Assembly (NCBI GenBank): GCA_963776665.1
Contig: CAVZNQ010000014.1
Span: 41,981 to 105,980, forward strand
Length of the DNA: 64,000 nucleotides
Origin: Roseiarcus sp963776665
Lineage (GTDB): Bacteria > Pseudomonadota > Alphaproteobacteria > Rhizobiales > Beijerinckiaceae
Direction of reading: 5' to 3'
Position 1 is the stretch's first letter; every line of letters begins with the position of its first letter. Below the pieces are notes generated by a model. That model did not search any database, had not been told where the DNA came from, and saw only the letters and a list, made by a program, of their open reading frames with translations. The position numbers and the translations under genes are program-made. Below, one piece after another: positions 8,551 through 18,096 of the stretch.

Positions 8551-9228
8551 ATGGGCGAAGCGGATGAAATCCTCACCATCGACGTCGTCAGCGATGTCGT
8601 GTGTCCATGGTGCTATCTCGGCGAGAAGAGGCTCGAAGCGGCGCTCGCCAAGGCGCCGCAAAAGGTCGCTCTCCGCTGGCGCCCCTACCAGCTCGACCCG
8701 ACGATCCCCGCGGGCGGGTACGACCGCGCCGAGTACATGGCAAAGAAGTTTGGAGCCGGCGGCAGACTTCAGGCGGTCCACGACAACCTCGTGCGTCTCG
8801 GCGCGGAAGTCGGCCTTCCGTTCGCTTTCGACAAGATCAAGCGCGCCCCCAACACGCTCGACGCCCACCGACTCATCCGCTGGGCCAACTCGGCGGGGGT
8901 GCAAGGAAAAGTCGTGGATCGCTTGTTCAAGGCCTATTTCGTCGAGGGACGCGACATCGGCGACCGCGGCGTCTTGATCGATGTCGCCGGCAAATGCGGT
9001 CTCGACGCCAAGCTTGTCGAGGAGCTCCTGGCGGGAGACGCGGACGTCGATCTCGTGCGCGAGGAGATCGCGCAGGCGCAGTTGATCGGAGTCAGCGGCG
9101 TGCCGTTCTTCATTTTCGGCGGCCGTCTTGGCGTCCCGGGAGCACAGGACCCGTCGGTGCTGCTGCAGGCGATGGCGCAAGCGCGCCAGGCGATGAGGGA
9201 GCCCGCCAGCGAAGCGCCGGTCGCGTAG
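8551..9228 (+). CDS. DsbA-family oxidoreductase, FrnE-like
   Basis: 225 residues with no signal peptide, hence cytoplasmic. A thioredoxin-fold active site CPWC (18-21) follows DVVSDVV, and the cis-Pro loop is GVSGVPFFIF near residue 187. Between them is the helical insertion of the FrnE/2-hydroxychromene-2-carboxylate isomerase group, with the typical NTLDAHRLIRWA. Such proteins form or isomerise disulphides in the cytosol, in some species in oxidative stress defence. It lies alone, 8 bases from the end of a converging gene. Confidence 0.87.
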   Translation: MGEADEILTIDVVSDVVCPWCYLGEKRLEAALAKAPQKVALRWRPYQLDPTIPAGGYDRAEYMAKKFGAGGRLQAVHDNLVRLGAEVGLPFAFDKIKRAPNTLDAHRLIRWANSAGVQGKVVDRLFKAYFVEGRDIGDRGVLIDVAGKCGLDAKLVEELLAGDADVDLVREEIAQAQLIGVSGVPFFIFGGRLGVPGAQDPSVLLQAMAQARQAMREPASEAPVA

Positions 9229-9235
9229 CCCGGCT

Positions 9236-10624
9236 TCAGGCCGCGTCGTCGAGCGCGGCGATGAGCGCCGGCGGCAATTCTATGCGCGGCGCCCCGTCGT
9301 CGCTTGGATCGGTGAGCGCGACGCTCAGCTCTAGTTGCGCCGGGACGAGCCGTGGCAGGTCGAAATCCGCGCTCGAAATCGGCTCGGCGCCAATGTCGTC
9401 ATTGGCCGGGGAGAAGTCGAGATTGCGCGGCAGCCGCCCGAGCGGAGCTGATACGGTCGCGTCGCGGGCGAAACCGGCGGCTTCCGCCCTCGCCGCTTCG
9501 GCGGCAAGGCGCCAGAGAAGCGCCAGGACTTTGTTCAACGCAGGATCGTCGCGCCGTTCGCATTCGTCGATGACCGCCTGCACCAGCGGCAACTTGACCC
9601 CGTCGCCGACCTTGCCGGCGCCAAGCTTGATCGCCGCGAGCGCAGCGCGGAAAGGGGCCAAGACTTTCCTCTCAAGTCCGGCTCTGTGCGCGAGCGCGGC
9701 AAATCCCTCGCCCCGCGGATCCCGGATGAAAGCGGCGACTCGGCTGAGCGGCGCGCCGGACAATTCCGCCAGCGCCCCCGCAAAGAGATCCAGCTCCCCG
9801 CCGAGCAGCGAGCGCAGCAGCAGGGCCGGAGTCAACGCTCCGCATGCGCGCAGAGTGCGCACAAGCTCCGCTCGGTCGCCCTCAGGGCATGACGAGGCGA
9901 TCGAACAAATCGCCTGATCGCGCGCCTCGCGGGCGATGCGCTCGGCTCGTTCGCGGGGCAGCCATTGCGACGTCGCGACGCTAAGCTCATTAGCCGTCGA
10001 CACCGCGATCTGCGCCCTCAAGCCCGCCGGCAGCGACGGGCGCTCGAGCAGCGCCTGGCGCACCTCTGCATCGGCGCCGAAACGGGCGAGGATTCGGCTC
10101 AGCACGCCTCCGGAAAGGCCGACCTCGCGATTGCCGATCAACACAAGAAGCGCATCGCGGTGGCCGATCTCGGCCAGCGCCGCGATCGCGCCTGGCAAGA
10201 GATCCGGCCTTCGCGCGAGCGCCGACTGGGCGACGACGTCCCCAATCGCCACGCAGTCGACTAGGTCGGCGTCGGTTAGCACCGGCGAGCGGCTCAGCAC
10301 CGCAGCCGCGACGTCCGACTGATCGGAGGCCAACGCCAGGATCAGCGGGCGGGGCGCGTCGGCGGCGCCGCCCAGGGCGTCAGCGAGCGCCCTGCGCACC
10401 AAGGGCCAGGGGTCGTCGAGCAGCGCCATCATCGCCATCTCGGCCTCGGCGCACAGAGGCCCCGTGAGTTCGGAATGGAGATAGGCGCGGGCGAGCGCGC
10501 TTGCCGCCTCCGCGCGCTTTTCCGGGCCGGCGGATTGCGCAAAAGCCAGAAATCGGCGCACAATATCCGGCTCGGCGAGCGAGGGCGCCGGCAGAAGCAC
10601 GGCCGTCGGTCGGTTGGCGTACAC
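9236..10624 (-). CDS. DUF2336 domain protein
   Basis: 462 residues, all-alpha and very Ala/Leu-rich, built of HEAT-like helical pairs (for example MALLDDPWPLVRRALADALGG near residue 70). This matches DUF2336, a family largely restricted to Alphaproteobacteria and without an established function. No signal peptide or membrane segment is seen. Start is GTG at 10624, preceded by GAGGGAG. The neighbours are unrelated in function (converging FrnE-like gene, diverging MaoC gene). Confidence 0.8.
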   Translation of the reverse strand: MYANRPTAVLLPAPSLAEPDIVRRFLAFAQSAGPEKRAEAASALARAYLHSELTGPLCAEAEMAMMALLDDPWPLVRRALADALGGAADAPRPLILALASDQSDVAAAVLSRSPVLTDADLVDCVAIGDVVAQSALARRPDLLPGAIAALAEIGHRDALLVLIGNREVGLSGGVLSRILARFGADAEVRQALLERPSLPAGLRAQIAVSTANELSVATSQWLPRERAERIAREARDQAICSIASSCPEGDRAELVRTLRACGALTPALLLRSLLGGELDLFAGALAELSGAPLSRVAAFIRDPRGEGFAALAHRAGLERKVLAPFRAALAAIKLGAGKVGDGVKLPLVQAVIDECERRDDPALNKVLALLWRLAAEAARAEAAGFARDATVSAPLGRLPRNLDFSPANDDIGAEPISSADFDLPRLVPAQLELSVALTDPSDDGAPRIELPPALIAALDDAA

Positions 10625-10709
10625 GTCGCGCTCCCTCGCCCGTCATGGCGGTGGATATCTTATCGCCCAGATTGCATGAATGTGGTTAACGACAACTTAA
10701 AGTTGTGAT

Positions 10710-11219
10710 GTGAAGGCGCCCATGGACACCGGAACCCTTCGCCATCCGCGCGGCGGCCTTTATTTTGAGGACTTCTCGGTAGGGCAGCTCTTTCGCCATC
10801 GCCTGACTCGCACCGTCACCCAAATGGACAACATGCTGTTTTCGAACATGACGCTGAACCCGCAGCCGCTGCATATCGACGCTCATTTTTGCGCTACGGA
10901 GACCGAATGGGGCCGGCCGCTGATGAATTCGCTGTTCACGCTCGGGCTCATGATCGGAATATCCGTCAACGACACCACGGTCGGGACGACCATCGCCAAT
11001 CTCGGCATGACCGACGTCGCCTTTCCGGCGCCGTTGTTCGAAGGGGACACGGTTCGCGCCGAGACGGAAGTCATGGCAGTGCGCGCCTCGAAGTCGCGCC
11101 CAGACGCTGGCCTCGTCGAGTTCAGACACCGGGCGTTCAAGCAGGACAGCACGCTGGTCGCCGAATGCCGCCGCACCGCCTTCATGCTCCGCCGCGGACC
11201 CGAGATCCTCTCCGCCTGA
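10710..11219 (+). CDS. MaoC family dehydratase
   Basis: 169 residues with a single hot-dog domain. The hydratase motif is visible as FSNMTLNPQPLHIDAHFCATETEWGRPLMNSLFTLG, with the catalytic Asp/His pair in LHIDAH-type context; GxTxxNLGMTDVAFPAPLFEGDTV is the second conserved block. MaoC enzymes add water to enoyl-CoA thioesters. Start is GTG at 10710 or ATG at 10722. It is followed after 7 bases by a CitE-like gene, an association often seen in this bacterial order, suggesting they act on the same C4/C5 acyl-CoA (inference). Confidence 0.85.
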   Translation: MKAPMDTGTLRHPRGGLYFEDFSVGQLFRHRLTRTVTQMDNMLFSNMTLNPQPLHIDAHFCATETEWGRPLMNSLFTLGLMIGISVNDTTVGTTIANLGMTDVAFPAPLFEGDTVRAETEVMAVRASKSRPDAGLVEFRHRAFKQDSTLVAECRRTAFMLRRGPEILSA

Positions 11220-11226
11220 GGCGCCG

Positions 11227-11946
11227 ATGCGCTCGCTCATCATCGCCCCGGCGGATGAGAAGCGGCTCGCCGAGGCGCGGGCAAGCGGCGCGGGCGCGGT
11301 CATCGTGGATCTCGCCTTGGCCCCGCCAGAGCAAAGGACGGCGGCGCGGGCCGCAGCAGCCCGGTTTCTCAAGGAAGGGCGCGCCCACCGCGGCGGACCG
11401 GCGCTCGTCGTCGGCGTCAACGCGCTCGATTCGGGGGAAACCGACGCCGACCTCGACGCCGTGATGGGCTCCCCTCCCGACGCCATTTTGCTGCCGGGGA
11501 GCCTCGGGGCGGCAAGCGTTCAGCAACTCTCCGCCAAGCTTGCGGTGCGGGAAGCGGATTTCGCCGTTCCCGACGGCGCGACGCGGATCATCGCGATGGC
11601 CGATACGGCGCGGGCTCTCCTGAGCATGGCGAGCTATCGCGGGTCGAGCGGGCGCCTCGCGGGCATCGCCTGGAGCGTGGCGTCCTTACGCGCCGACATC
11701 GGCGCGGAGACCGACCGCGATCCATCCGGCGCCTACGCCAGCGTCTTTCGCCTGGCGCGCGATTTTACGCTTCTCGCCGCGGCGTCCGCGGGCGTGGCGG
11801 CGATTGACGCAGCGTTCGCCGACGTGCGCGACCCCGACGGCCTGCGTGCAGAAGCGATCATCGCACGGCGCGACGGCTTTGCGGGCAAAATGGCCATCGA
11901 CCCGGCCCAAGTGGGCGTGATCAACGACGTTTTCCCGCCGGGATGA
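11227..11946 (+). CDS. CitE/HpcH-like CoA-ester lyase family protein with altered active site
   Basis: 239 residues, shorter than the roughly 290 of CitE/Mcl2. The beta-alpha pattern of the family is visible from SLIIAPAD to the C-terminal GFAGKMAIDPAQVGVIND, which is a typical end of CoA-ester lyases. The usual catalytic and Mg ligands are changed. LEDAV is replaced by LALAP (29-33) and the substrate Arg of RVN by Gly 63. The Glu of the E-T-A motif is Asp 126 (ADTAR), and the later metal Asp region reads WSVASLRADIG. It may be a non-catalytic partner or thioesterase-like relative rather than a lyase. It is transcribed with the MaoC gene 7 bases upstream. Confidence 0.7.
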   Translation: MRSLIIAPADEKRLAEARASGAGAVIVDLALAPPEQRTAARAAAARFLKEGRAHRGGPALVVGVNALDSGETDADLDAVMGSPPDAILLPGSLGAASVQQLSAKLAVREADFAVPDGATRIIAMADTARALLSMASYRGSSGRLAGIAWSVASLRADIGAETDRDPSGAYASVFRLARDFTLLAAASAGVAAIDAAFADVRDPDGLRAEAIIARRDGFAGKMAIDPAQVGVINDVFPPG

Positions 11947-12010
11947 CGCTCGAAAGAATTCGATGCTGGCGCGGAGATCAGCGCCTTGGAGAAGACGCGG
12001 CGAGCCCTGC

Positions 12011-12268
12011 TTACTGAATCGCGGCCTCGCGAGACTTGATTTCGGCCACCCATTGGTCGGCGTTCTTCGCTCGCGTGCACACCACCTTCATGTATTCAGT
12101 CCCGTCGCCTTGCACAAGATCTGTGCGGGCAATCATAGTCTGCGCATTGAGTGCGCACATCATTGGATTGTCGACCGTTGGACCGCGGACCACATCCACG
12201 GCCGTTTTCGCTTGACAATCTGCGTGCGACAACGCGGTCGAACAAATTAGAACCAGGATTGAATACAT
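12011..12268 (-). CDS. small secreted hypothetical protein
   Basis: 85 residues. A short signal peptide (MYSILVLICSTALSHA) precedes a mature part of about 69 residues with three Cys (one just after cleavage, then MMCALN and VVCTRA), which could form disulphides in the periplasm. No family is recognised. It lies alone between a converging gene and a 330-base non-coding stretch. Confidence 0.5.
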   Translation of the reverse strand: MYSILVLICSTALSHADCQAKTAVDVVRGPTVDNPMMCALNAQTMIARTDLVQGDGTEYMKVVCTRAKNADQWVAEIKSREAAIQ

Positions 12269-12601
12269 TGGCGGCCCCGAGTTTGATTGTTTGCGGCCGG
12301 TTTTGCATTCTCGCGTGCGCTCGGCCTTTTATGCAACCAGTGAATCACGACGGGTTGCAACGTAGCGCAGTCGCAAATTCCGTGCCGTGACCCCGATCAC
12401 AGTGCGGCGCAGCATTCGCGGCCAAGCCGCTTGCGTTGCCCCGCCCTTACGCCCGGAGTCCCCGGCGGATTCGAGCGCTCAACACCGTGAAGAGCTCCAT
12501 CTACGGATCAAAACTATAAATTGTTAAGCCTTGGATCCTAACGTTCGCGCGAATGGCCCGCGCCTGACGGCTGGGTCCTAAGCAAGCAAGACATCGCGCC
12601 G
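12269..12601. other. non-coding stretch upstream of the membrane hydroxylase gene
   Basis: No convincing ORF. The part next to the downstream gene is AT-richer than its surroundings around 12505-12530. It contains the CRP-like palindrome at 12386-12401. Confidence 0.5.
12386..12410. promoter_or_regulatory. CRP/FNR-like palindrome with a conserved downstream tail
   Basis: CGTGA-N6-TCACA matches the CRP half-sites except at the first base and is followed by GTGCGGCGC. Nearly the same 25-base arrangement recurs at 55765-55789, upstream of the TIR gene. Position about 200 bases before the hydroxylase start suits a regulatory site, though a dispersed repeat is possible. Confidence 0.45.
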
Positions 12602-13663
12602 ATGACATTCGTCCAGACGCTTCTCACGCCGCTCCGGCCCGTTGTCGCGACCCTCCTCGCGCCGTCGTCGATCTGCTCGATCTACTCGATCGGGTTCGCT
12701 ACCCTCATCGCCTTGGCGTGGCTTACCTGGCGCCGGAGAAGCCGCGGCCGACCAATTGTCCTGAAGACGCTGACACGCGCCATTTTCTCTCGCCGGGTTC
12801 TGCTCCATCGCTCGACCTTCGCCGACCTCGCCTATTGCGTCATTGGCCTTGCGACTTTCGGCGCGATCCTCGGCTGGGCGGTTGTTTCAACGTCATGGAT
12901 CAGCGACGGCGTTGCTGCCCTGTTGACGCGCGGCCTCGGCCCCGCGCCGCAATGGCGCGCTCCCGATTGGACGCTCAACGGAGCGCGCACGCTCGCGCTC
13001 TTCCTCGCTTACGACCTCGGCTTTTTCGTCGACCACACGCTCAAGCACCGTATTCCGGCGCTGTGGGAGCTTCACAAGGCGCACCACTCGGCCGAAGTGC
13101 TGACGCCGCTCGTCAACTTCCGGGTTCACCCGCTCGATTCGCTGATCCTCGCCAACAACCTCGCGCTTATCATCGGCTTGGTTGGCGGCGCGGCGCAATA
13201 TGCGCTCGGCCGCCGAACTGTGTCGTTCACGCTCTTCGACCAGAATGTGCTGATGCTGATCTACATCTATTTGACCGCCCAGCTTCAGCACAGCGAGATC
13301 TGGATCCCCTTCACAGGCGTCTGGGGCCGCTTGTTCATGAGCCCGGCCCACCATCAGCTTCACCACTCCGCCGATCCGGCGCATTTCAACTGCAACCTCG
13401 GCGCAAGCCTCGCGATGTGGGACTGGCTCGCGGGCAGCTTGCGCATGCCCACCGTCGAGCCGCCGCGCCTCGCCTTCGGCGTTTCGGGCCACGCGCACGA
13501 CCCCCACGGCGTTATGGGTCTCGTCGTCGATCCTGTGGTGAACGCGTTCAGAGCGCTGATGGGCCCGCGCTCATCCGAGGACCGGGGCGCTCCGCCGGCC
13601 GGCGCTTCTCTCAATCGCCGACCGGCCGCCGGGCGACCGCCGGAACTGACACGAGCGCGCTGA
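12602..13663 (+). CDS. sterol desaturase / fatty acid hydroxylase superfamily membrane protein
   Basis: 353 residues with several membrane segments (about residues 20-42, 72-98, 125-145, 180-205). The three histidine clusters that bind the di-iron centre are present in order: DHTLKH, HKAHH and HHQLHH. The last is preceded by RLFMSPAH and followed by FNCNLG, typical of bacterial sterol-desaturase-like enzymes. These use O2 to hydroxylate or desaturate a lipid in the inner membrane; the substrate here is unknown. A Pro/Arg-rich C-terminal tail of about 35 residues looks unstructured. The next gene converges 11 bases away. Confidence 0.85.
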   Translation: MTFVQTLLTPLRPVVATLLAPSSICSIYSIGFATLIALAWLTWRRRSRGRPIVLKTLTRAIFSRRVLLHRSTFADLAYCVIGLATFGAILGWAVVSTSWISDGVAALLTRGLGPAPQWRAPDWTLNGARTLALFLAYDLGFFVDHTLKHRIPALWELHKAHHSAEVLTPLVNFRVHPLDSLILANNLALIIGLVGGAAQYALGRRTVSFTLFDQNVLMLIYIYLTAQLQHSEIWIPFTGVWGRLFMSPAHHQLHHSADPAHFNCNLGASLAMWDWLAGSLRMPTVEPPRLAFGVSGHAHDPHGVMGLVVDPVVNAFRALMGPRSSEDRGAPPAGASLNRRPAAGRPPELTRAR

Positions 13664-13674
13664 CCTTCTTCGGG

Positions 13675-16600
13675 CTACTCCGCCGCCACCGAGACATCGG
13701 GAGCGGGGCGCGGCCTCGCTGTCGACGGCGGTCCGGCGCGGGCGGCCGCGTGCTCCTCGTCTTTTTCGCCGACGAAGCGGCTGAACAGGCGCCAGGCAAA
13801 GCGGCCAATGTCGTCCATGACCGTGAACACAGCCGGCACGAACACGAGCGACAGCATCGTCGACATGATGAGGCCGCCGATGACCGCGATCGCCATCGGC
13901 GAGCGGAAGCCGCCGCCGTCGCCGAGGCCCAGCGCCGAGGGAAACATGCCCGCCGCCATCGCGATCGTCGTCATCACGATCGGCCGCGCGCGCTTGCGGC
14001 CGGCCTCGACCAGCGCCTCGAGGCGCGTCGAGCCGCGGCCGATCTCCTCGACCGCGAAGTCCACCAGCATGATCGCATTCTTGGTAACGATGCCCATCAG
14101 CATCAGGATGCCGATCACGACCGGCATAGACATCGCCTTGTGGGTGATGAGGAGAGCGATGATCGCGCCGCCAATGGAGAGCGGCAGCGAGATAAGAATC
14201 GTGATCGGCTGCAGGAAACTGCCGAACAGCAACACGAGCAGCCCATAGACCATCATCAGACCCGCGCCCATCGCCGCGGCGAACGAGGCGAACACCTCGC
14301 TCATAATCTCGACGTCGCCCGTCTCGCGAATCTCCACTCCCTGCGGCAGGCGGCTCGCGGTCGGCAGCGCCCGGATCGCCGCGACCGCGGCGCCGAGCGC
14401 GGCGTCCCCGCGCAGGTCGCCCTCGATCGTCACCCGCCGCGTGCGGTCGTACCTGTTGATGGCGGTCGGTCCGTGGCTCACCGAAAAATCCGCCACGACC
14501 GAAAGCGGCGTCGTCGCGCCCCCGGTCGTCGCCACCCTTAAATCCTCCAGGAGCCCGACGCGCGTCCGCGCCGCCTCGTCGAGCTCGACCCGGATCGGGA
14601 CCAGCCGATCGCCGGCGTTGAACTTGGCGAGATTGGCGTCAATGTCGCCGAGCGTCGCGACGCGGATGGTGTCGGACAACGCCTCGGTCGAGACCCCGAG
14701 ATCGGCGGCGACCTGAGGCTTCGGCGTGATGCGCAATTCCGGCCGGTCGAGCTCCGCCGTCGAGATCGGATTTTCGATCGTCGGGATCGACCGCATCTCG
14801 CTTGCAATCTGGTTTGCGGTCGTGTTGATGACATTGATGTCGGGGCCGGCGATGATCAGCTGGATGTCTCGCTGGCCATTGTCCTTGAGGAACCAGAAGC
14901 GGATGTCGGGCTGATCGGCGAGGATCGCGCCGATCCTCAGTTGCAGGTCTTTCGCGGTCGCCGCGCGCTCAGTCTTGGGCACAAAGTTGATGATGATCGT
15001 CGCCTTGCGCGTCTCGTCGTCGGCGCCCCCGAGCACCCTGCCGCCGAATATCAGCGCCGAGCGCACCTCGGGCATCGCGCGCAGTTTCTCCGAGACGGCT
15101 CGGGTGACGCGGTCGGTGTCCGCGAGCCGCGAACCCGGGGGCAATTCGACCGCGAGCAGCGTCCGTCCGGTATCGTCGGCGGGAATGAAGCCTGACGGCA
15201 GCAGCTGGGTCGACCAAAGCGAGAGCGCGAAAATGACCGCCCCTGCCGCAAGGGTAATCCAGCGATGGCGGAGCGAGGCGCGCACGAGCCACGTATAGGA
15301 GCGCATTACCGCGCCGTCCTTGTGGACGTGATCGTGCGGCGCGCGCATGAAATAGGCAGCGATCACCGGGGTTATGAAGCGCGCGACCATCAGAGAGAAG
15401 ATGACCGCGATCGCGACCGTCAGGCCGAACTGGCGGAAATATTGACCAGCGATCCCGCCCATGAAACTGACTGGGGAGAAGATCGCCGCGATCGACAGCG
15501 AGATAGCGATCACCGCGAGCCCGATCTCGTCGGCCGCTTCGAGCGAAGCGCGATAGGCCGACTTGCCCATCCGCATATGCCGCACGATGTTCTCGATCTC
15601 AACGATCGCGTCGTCGACGAGAATTCCAGTGACGAGCGTGATCGCGAGCAGGCTCACGAGATTGAGCGAGAAGCCGATCGCGTCCATCGCCCAGAAGGTT
15701 GGAATGACCGAAAGCGGCAGCGCGACTGCGGTCACCAGCGTCGCGCGCAAGTCGCGCAGGAAGATGAAAACGACGATGACCGCGAGCAATGCTCCCTCTA
15801 TCAGGGTCTCCATCGTCGAATGATAGTTACCGATCTCGTTGTCGACCTGGGTGTCGACCTTGGTGAATTTCACTTCCGGATGCGCCGCCTCGATGGTCGC
15901 AAGCCGTTTCGCTATCAGTTGATCGACGGTCACGTCGCTTGCGCCTTTGGCGCGGGTGACGCCGAAGGCGACGATCGGCTCATCAAACAGACGGGTGAAG
16001 GTGCGCGGCTCGGCCGCGCCGTCGGTGACGGTCGCGAGTTCGTCCAGCCTGACCTTGCGCCCGCCTGGGAGCGCGATCGGCAGCGCCGCGAGATCCGCGA
16101 CGCTTCGTGCTCCCGCGAGGGTGCGGATGGCCTGTTCCTGGCCAGCGACCTCGCCCCGTCCGCCGCCAAGATCGACGTTGTCGGCCCGCACCTGCTCGTT
16201 CACGGTCGCCGCGGTGACGCCGAGCGCCAGGAGTTTTTCCGGATCGAGCGAGACGCGGATCTCGCGGTCCACACCGCCGAACCGCTTGACCTCGCCGACG
16301 CCGTGAATGCTCTGCAGATCGCGGGCGACCGAATCGTCGATGAACCAGGACAATTGCTCGACCGAAAGGCCTGGCGCCGAGGCGGCGTAAGTGACGATCG
16401 GCAGGCCTTCGATATCGATGCGGCTGATGATCGGCTCATCGATGGTGCGCGGCAGATCGCTGCGAATTTTGGCGATCTGATCCTTCACATCGTTGAGCGC
16501 GCGGTCGACGTCGACCGAGCCGACGGTGAACTGGATAATGGTCGAGGACGATCCGTCGGTGGCCGTTGAAATGACGTGCCAGACGCCGTTGATGCTGGAC

Positions 16601-16818
16601 ACGGCGTCCTCGACTTTTTTCGTCACCTGCGATTCGAGTTCCGACGGCGCCGCGCCCGATTGGGTGATGAGCACCTGAATGATCGGAATATCGATGTTCG
16701 GAAAGCGGGTGATCGACATCGTCCGGAAGCTGACGAGGCCGAGAATGATCAACACTGCAAACGCCACCGCCGCCGGTATGGGCCGGCGGATCGACCAGGC
16801 CGAGACGTTGAGCCGCAT
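13675..16818 (-). CDS. RND efflux permease (HAE1/AcrB-type)
   Basis: 1047 residues, full length for a proton-driven RND pump of the inner membrane. The twelve-helix, two-lobed plan is visible: TM1 near residue 15, the large periplasmic porter loop, and TM2-6 from about 335. TM4 holds the proton-relay pair in GILVDDAIVEIEN, the duplicated half begins near residue 520, and TM10 carries GIVTKNAIMLVDF. Start at 16818 was preferred over a longer frame to 16917 because TM1 and the conserved RLNVSAWSIRRP start there. It is the third gene of tetR-adaptor-permease, 13 bases after the adaptor. No outer-membrane channel gene is adjacent. Confidence 0.9.
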   Translation of the reverse strand: MRLNVSAWSIRRPIPAAVAFAVLIILGLVSFRTMSITRFPNIDIPIIQVLITQSGAAPSELESQVTKKVEDAVSSINGVWHVISTATDGSSSTIIQFTVGSVDVDRALNDVKDQIAKIRSDLPRTIDEPIISRIDIEGLPIVTYAASAPGLSVEQLSWFIDDSVARDLQSIHGVGEVKRFGGVDREIRVSLDPEKLLALGVTAATVNEQVRADNVDLGGGRGEVAGQEQAIRTLAGARSVADLAALPIALPGGRKVRLDELATVTDGAAEPRTFTRLFDEPIVAFGVTRAKGASDVTVDQLIAKRLATIEAAHPEVKFTKVDTQVDNEIGNYHSTMETLIEGALLAVIVVFIFLRDLRATLVTAVALPLSVIPTFWAMDAIGFSLNLVSLLAITLVTGILVDDAIVEIENIVRHMRMGKSAYRASLEAADEIGLAVIAISLSIAAIFSPVSFMGGIAGQYFRQFGLTVAIAVIFSLMVARFITPVIAAYFMRAPHDHVHKDGAVMRSYTWLVRASLRHRWITLAAGAVIFALSLWSTQLLPSGFIPADDTGRTLLAVELPPGSRLADTDRVTRAVSEKLRAMPEVRSALIFGGRVLGGADDETRKATIIINFVPKTERAATAKDLQLRIGAILADQPDIRFWFLKDNGQRDIQLIIAGPDINVINTTANQIASEMRSIPTIENPISTAELDRPELRITPKPQVAADLGVSTEALSDTIRVATLGDIDANLAKFNAGDRLVPIRVELDEAARTRVGLLEDLRVATTGGATTPLSVVADFSVSHGPTAINRYDRTRRVTIEGDLRGDAALGAAVAAIRALPTASRLPQGVEIRETGDVEIMSEVFASFAAAMGAGLMMVYGLLVLLFGSFLQPITILISLPLSIGGAIIALLITHKAMSMPVVIGILMLMGIVTKNAIMLVDFAVEEIGRGSTRLEALVEAGRKRARPIVMTTIAMAAGMFPSALGLGDGGGFRSPMAIAVIGGLIMSTMLSLVFVPAVFTVMDDIGRFAWRLFSRFVGEKDEEHAAARAGPPSTARPRPAPDVSVAAE

Positions 16819-16831
16819 GGGGAGGAGCCTC

Positions 16832-18094
16832 CTAGCCGCCCGCCGGCGCTGCGGCTTCGGGAACCGGACGGACGCGGTCGCCGGGACGCAGAAAAGAGGC
16901 GGCGCGCGCGACGACACTCTCGCCTGTGTGGACGCCGCTCCTGACCTCGACCAAATCGCCGTCGACGATGCCCGGCTTCACCTGCCGTTCTTCCACCCTA
17001 CCGTCGCGCACGACGTAGAGGCGCGCCGCATCGCCCTCACGCTCGAATGCGGTCGCCGGCGCGCCGACGCCGTCGCGGCGCGTCAGCTCGATTTGGCCCG
17101 AGGCAAAGGCGCCGATATGCGCGTGTGAGACGTCCTCGAGGGCAATTCTGACCTTTCCGGTGCGGCTCGCCTTGTCGACCTCCTGGTCGACGAGGCGGAC
17201 TCGGCCCGCGACTACGCCTTCCACGCCCGGCAGCTTCAGTTCCGCCGGGATGCCGACGAGAAGTCCCGCCAGCGACTGCTCCGGCACGTCGGCCTCGAGA
17301 TCGATTGCCCCATCCTGGATGATGCGGAACAGCGGCTCGCCGGTAATCGACGCGTCCGCGCCGACCTTGGCCGACCGCCGGCTGACGATCCCGGCGACAG
17401 GCGCCTTGACCTCCGTCCGGTCGATGCGCACCAGAAGCTCCTGCCGCTCGGCGTCGCGGCTCTTGCGATCGGCCTCAGCGACGCTCAGCGCGTGGGTGGC
17501 GGCCGCCAATTGGGCCTGCGCTGTCTTCATCGCCGTTTCGCGCTGCTCGATAGTCGAGACCGACATCACACCGCCGGTCAGCTTGCGCGCGCGGTCGAAA
17601 TCGTTGCTGGCGAATTGCAGCTGCGCCTCAGACTGCGCGATCATGCTCTGCGCCTGGTCGACCGCCGCGTCGGCCCGCTTGGTCGCCGCGTCGTTCCCGG
17701 CCAGAAGCGCGTCGAGTTGGGTGCGATCGAGCCGGGCGAGCACCTGTCCTTGCCTGACGCTATCGCCATCCTCGGCGTCGACCTCGACGATCGTAAGCCC
17801 GTCGATGCGGGCCACCACTTGCGCTTCCTCGCGCGCGACCAGGGTTCCGGAGACGAACAGGCGATCGACGAATTCGCGCCTGACCGCAGGGACGACCGTG
17901 ACCGCCGGCGGTTCGACCGCGCGCGGTTGATCGGCCTCGACGGCCGAAGGCGCCGGGCAGGATCCTATCTTGGCGGGAGCGATTTTCGCCATCAGCGCGG
18001 GCGGCATCGCGCAAGGCGCAACCGCGGTCGCCGCCCAGACCCCGCCGAGCGCAGCGACTGCGAAGATGATTGCGACAATCAGCGTGCGTCTCAT
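16832..18094 (-). CDS. RND periplasmic adaptor (membrane fusion protein)
   Basis: 420 residues. An N-terminal signal/anchor (LIVAIIFAVAALGGVWAA) is followed by the adaptor plan: a lipoyl half-motif VARIDGLTIVEVDAEDGDSVRQGQVLARLD, a long coiled-coil hairpin (about residues 125-215), and the second lipoyl half VKAPVAGIVSRRSAKVG. Beta-barrel and membrane-proximal domains end in VKPGIVDGDLVEVRSGVHTG. It links the inner-membrane pump encoded next to an outer-membrane channel. It starts 2 bases after the tetR stop, so the three genes form one operon. Confidence 0.9.
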   Translation of the reverse strand: MRRTLIVAIIFAVAALGGVWAATAVAPCAMPPALMAKIAPAKIGSCPAPSAVEADQPRAVEPPAVTVVPAVRREFVDRLFVSGTLVAREEAQVVARIDGLTIVEVDAEDGDSVRQGQVLARLDRTQLDALLAGNDAATKRADAAVDQAQSMIAQSEAQLQFASNDFDRARKLTGGVMSVSTIEQRETAMKTAQAQLAAATHALSVAEADRKSRDAERQELLVRIDRTEVKAPVAGIVSRRSAKVGADASITGEPLFRIIQDGAIDLEADVPEQSLAGLLVGIPAELKLPGVEGVVAGRVRLVDQEVDKASRTGKVRIALEDVSHAHIGAFASGQIELTRRDGVGAPATAFEREGDAARLYVVRDGRVEERQVKPGIVDGDLVEVRSGVHTGESVVARAASFLRPGDRVRPVPEAAAPAGG

Positions 18095-18096
18095 CG

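Noticed and set aside
7750..9180. Minus-strand open frame of 476 codons
   Set aside because: Antisense to the YejA-like and FrnE-like genes, both well supported.
12718..14541. Plus-strand open frame of 607 codons
   Set aside because: Crosses the hydroxylase in the wrong frame and then the permease in antisense; charge-rich shadow only.
15265..16569. Long plus-strand open frame of 434 codons
   Set aside because: It is antisense to the RND permease; its composition (Arg/Asp/His-rich, no hydrophobic core) is that of a GC-rich shadow frame.
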